Positions 62,151 to 64,000 of a stretch of DNA of 64,000 bases are shown here, one piece after another (position 1 is the stretch's first letter; every line of letters starts with the position of its first letter). This DNA is from Photobacterium rosenbergii. GTDB lineage: Bacteria > Pseudomonadota > Gammaproteobacteria > Enterobacterales > Vibrionaceae. The DNA lies in the NCBI RefSeq assembly GCF_003026455.1, contig NZ_PYMB01000001.1:930001-994000 (forward strand), written 5' to 3'. The notes under the pieces were generated by a model. The model was given only the letters and a program-made list of their open reading frames with translations, made no database searches and was not told the DNA's origin. Both the position numbers and the translations under genes were made by a program.

Positions 62151-64000
62151 GTGACCGATAAATCAACAGTAAACTCAGCACCTTCCGGTATGGACTATCA
62201 ACAACCCGAGCAGCCAAAATTGCTGTGGATGCCAGAAAAAGATCGCATCCACGATAGCAAGCTGTATCAGTTCATGGTCAAGTTGAGTGAGAAAAAAAAC
62301 ACCCTCTATCATGACTACAACCAACTTCATCATTGGAGCGTCAACCATAGTGAAGAGTTTTGGAGCATGGTATGGGATTTCTGCCAAGTAGAAGGCGCGA
62401 AAAAGCCCCCCGTAACATTTTGTCCTGCTGATAGCCGCACACCTGCAAAAGATACCCAATGGTTCCCGCATGCCAAGCTCAATTACGCCGAGAACTTGCT
62501 GCGAAACTGGCGAACTCGAGCTGCGGCTGATGCCATCATTTTTCACTGCGAAGGCGACCCAAATCAGCGACAGCACATAAGTTGGCAACAGCTTTACCGG
62601 CAAACCTCCCAAGTCGCGAGCTTTCTCCATAACCATGGCGTCAAAAAAGGTGACGTTGTCGCTGGTTACCTACCCAATATCCCTCAGGCTGTCGTCGCTA
62701 TGCTAGCCACTGCTTCCCTTGGTGCGATATGGACTTCAACCTCACCGGATTTTGGCGCCGAAAGTGTTATCGAACGCTTTGGCCAAACCAAACCGAAAGT
62801 GATGTTGTTCGCCCAAGGTTACCAGTATAACGGCAAGCCTATTTCTTACCGCGATAAGGTCGTGGCGGTAAGTCAAAACATCCCAGAACTTGAGCTCCTA
62901 GTCGAAATACCAGCTTCTGTGTCTATAGCTGCTGAACCGAGTAAATCCGCCATCCCCGATAGCATTCATCATCACTATTGGAGTGACATCCTCGAGAGCA
63001 CTGTGCCCAGTGAGCTTGGTTTTACCCCCGTTCCCTTCAATCACCCGCTGTATATTCTTTATTCATCGGGCACGACGGGCAACCCCAAATGTATTGTCCA
63101 TAGCGTTGGCGGTACACTACTCAACCACCTAAAAGAGCACCAGTTACAAACGGACATTCGAGCAGGTGACAAAGTCTTCTACTTCACCACTTGCGGCTGG
63201 ATGATGTGGAACTGGCTGGTATCGGCACTTGCCTCTGGTGCGACACTGATTCTCTATGACGGCTCCCCCTTCTACCCCGACGGTAACGTGCTATGGCAAC
63301 TGGCCGAAAAGGAAGGAGTCACCTTATTTGGTACCTCGGCCAAATACCTCGAAGCCCTAGAGAAACAAGGATACCGGCCTAAAGACAAAACGAAGTTACC
63401 CTCACTACGTACCCTATGTTCAACAGGCTCTGTACTTGCACCCGAGCAGTTTGATTATGTTTATGATGCTATTCACAGCGACATTCAGCTAGCCAGTATT
63501 TCAGGGGGAACCGATATTTGCGGCTGTTTTGCCATCGGCAACCCGTTAGGCCCAGTTTATCGAGGTGAGTGCCAAGGGTTGGCGCTGGGTATGGATGTGC
63601 AAGTATTCAATGAACTTGGCCGTTTTGTTTATCAACAACATGGTGAGTTGGTTTGCCTCAATAGCTTTCCCAACCAGCCTATCGGGTTCTGGAACGATCC
63701 TGATGGCAGTAAATACCACAACGCATACTGGCAGACCTATGCCGGTATTTGGCACCATGGTGACTACGTCAGCCTTTCCAATACCGGTGGCATGATATTC
63801 TATGGCCGCTCTGATGCCGTTCTTAACCCCGGAGGAGTACGAATAGGTACCGCTGAAATCTACCGGCAGGTGAACCGGTTAAAGGAAATCAAAGACTCGC
63901 TAGTGATAGGCCAGAACCAAGGCGCAGATGTGCGGGTGATCTTGTTCGTGCAACTGGTCGAAACTGAAGTACTGACAGACGAATTAAAAGCCACCATCAA
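62151..64000 (+). CDS. aacS: Acetoacetyl-CoA synthetase, 3' truncated by window end
   Basis: An open frame starts at the GTG at 62151 (AAGGAG eight bases upstream) and runs to the end of the window, 616 codons; full AacS proteins have about 650-660 residues. The AMP-binding motif is YSSGTTGNPKCIVH. GTDICGCFA and YGRSDAVLNPGGVRIGTAEI (adenylate-forming motifs) follow. The N-terminal KLNYAENLLR and TSTSPDFGAESVIERF segments match AacS rather than acetyl-CoA synthetase. It activates acetoacetate from the fumarylacetoacetase reaction, so the ring carbon enters thiolase or PHB metabolism. Confidence 0.93.
   Translation, partial: MTDKSTVNSAPSGMDYQQPEQPKLLWMPEKDRIHDSKLYQFMVKLSEKKNTLYHDYNQLHHWSVNHSEEFWSMVWDFCQVEGAKKPPVTFCPADSRTPAKDTQWFPHAKLNYAENLLRNWRTRAAADAIIFHCEGDPNQRQHISWQQLYRQTSQVASFLHNHGVKKGDVVAGYLPNIPQAVVAMLATASLGAIWTSTSPDFGAESVIERFGQTKPKVMLFAQGYQYNGKPISYRDKVVAVSQNIPELELLVEIPASVSIAAEPSKSAIPDSIHHHYWSDILESTVPSELGFTPVPFNHPLYILYSSGTTGNPKCIVHSVGGTLLNHLKEHQLQTDIRAGDKVFYFTTCGWMMWNWLVSALASGATLILYDGSPFYPDGNVLWQLAEKEGVTLFGTSAKYLEALEKQGYRPKDKTKLPSLRTLCSTGSVLAPEQFDYVYDAIHSDIQLASISGGTDICGCFAIGNPLGPVYRGECQGLALGMDVQVFNELGRFVYQQHGELVCLNSFPNQPIGFWNDPDGSKYHNAYWQTYAGIWHHGDYVSLSNTGGMIFYGRSDAVLNPGGVRIGTAEIYRQVNRLKEIKDSLVIGQNQGADVRVILFVQLVETEVLTDELKATI

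Overview
This window looks like chromosomal DNA of a marine gammaproteobacterium of the Vibrionaceae, possibly Photobacterium or a close relative. The reasons are the phaB-phaA-phaP-phaC order, a pqiABC operon, a MoxR/VWA (Bat-like) operon, sstT, a CsrB-type sRNA with a VarA/UvrY box, and a signal-peptide-bearing ATP-dependent DNA ligase. This assignment rests on gene content and order read by eye; no database search was possible. No rRNA, tRNA, insertion sequence, phage or CRISPR array was seen.

Layout. 0-4 kb: tail of a LysR regulator, a HAMP membrane protein, and a secreted TIM-barrel protein overlapping it. 4-5.2 kb: a fusion of three Rid domains. 5.8-18.8 kb: two minus-strand fructose-type PTS operons. 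The upstream one (18.2 to 11.1 kb) has IIB, IIC, a GH38 alpha-mannosidase, an HPr-EI-IIA fusion and a SemiSWEET protein. The downstream one (10.4 to 5.8 kb) has IIB, IIC, an exported calcineurin-like phosphoesterase and an exported endonuclease/exonuclease/phosphatase-family hydrolase. Both begin with a leader of about 600 nt that carries a CRP-like site, an uncharacterised ORF, and an intrinsic terminator just before IIB. 19-21.6 kb: a TauE/SafE permease and two IolE-like TIM-barrel isomerases.

21.7-28.8 kb: acetoacetate and polyhydroxybutyrate metabolism, with a thiolase and 3-oxoacid CoA-transferase subunits on the plus strand facing phaC, phaP, phaA and phaB on the minus strand. 29.4-36.4 kb: a translationally coupled six-gene MoxR/DUF58/VWA/BatD operon. 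36.6-46.9 kb: sstT, an OmpA-family protein, an FAD oxidoreductase, a lincosamide-nucleotidyltransferase-like gene, a cupin, a coiled-coil membrane protein, an orphan PTS IIC protein, the exported DNA ligase and an MFS transporter. 46.9-47.3 kb: the CsrB-like sRNA on the minus strand. 47.5-52 kb: a hybrid histidine kinase divergent from a PstS-like periplasmic protein and a porin. 52-57.5 kb: a GNAT acetyltransferase, a ROK sugar kinase, a small conserved-looking protein and pqiCBA. 57.6-64 kb: phenylalanine hydroxylase and pterin dehydratase, divergent from hmgA, a fumarylacetoacetase, maiA and a truncated acetoacetyl-CoA synthetase.

How the parts connect. The aromatic pathway yields fumarate and acetoacetate, and AacS or the CoA-transferase can turn acetoacetate into acetoacetyl-CoA, a PHB precursor or thiolase substrate. 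The PTS operons look like glucose-repressed systems for mannosides or phosphorylated glycosides, with control placed in the leader because no regulator gene lies nearby. The least explained features are the paired PTS leaders, the single-chain Rid triplet, the kinase/binding-protein/porin trio, and a candidate orphan sRNA near 45.1 kb.
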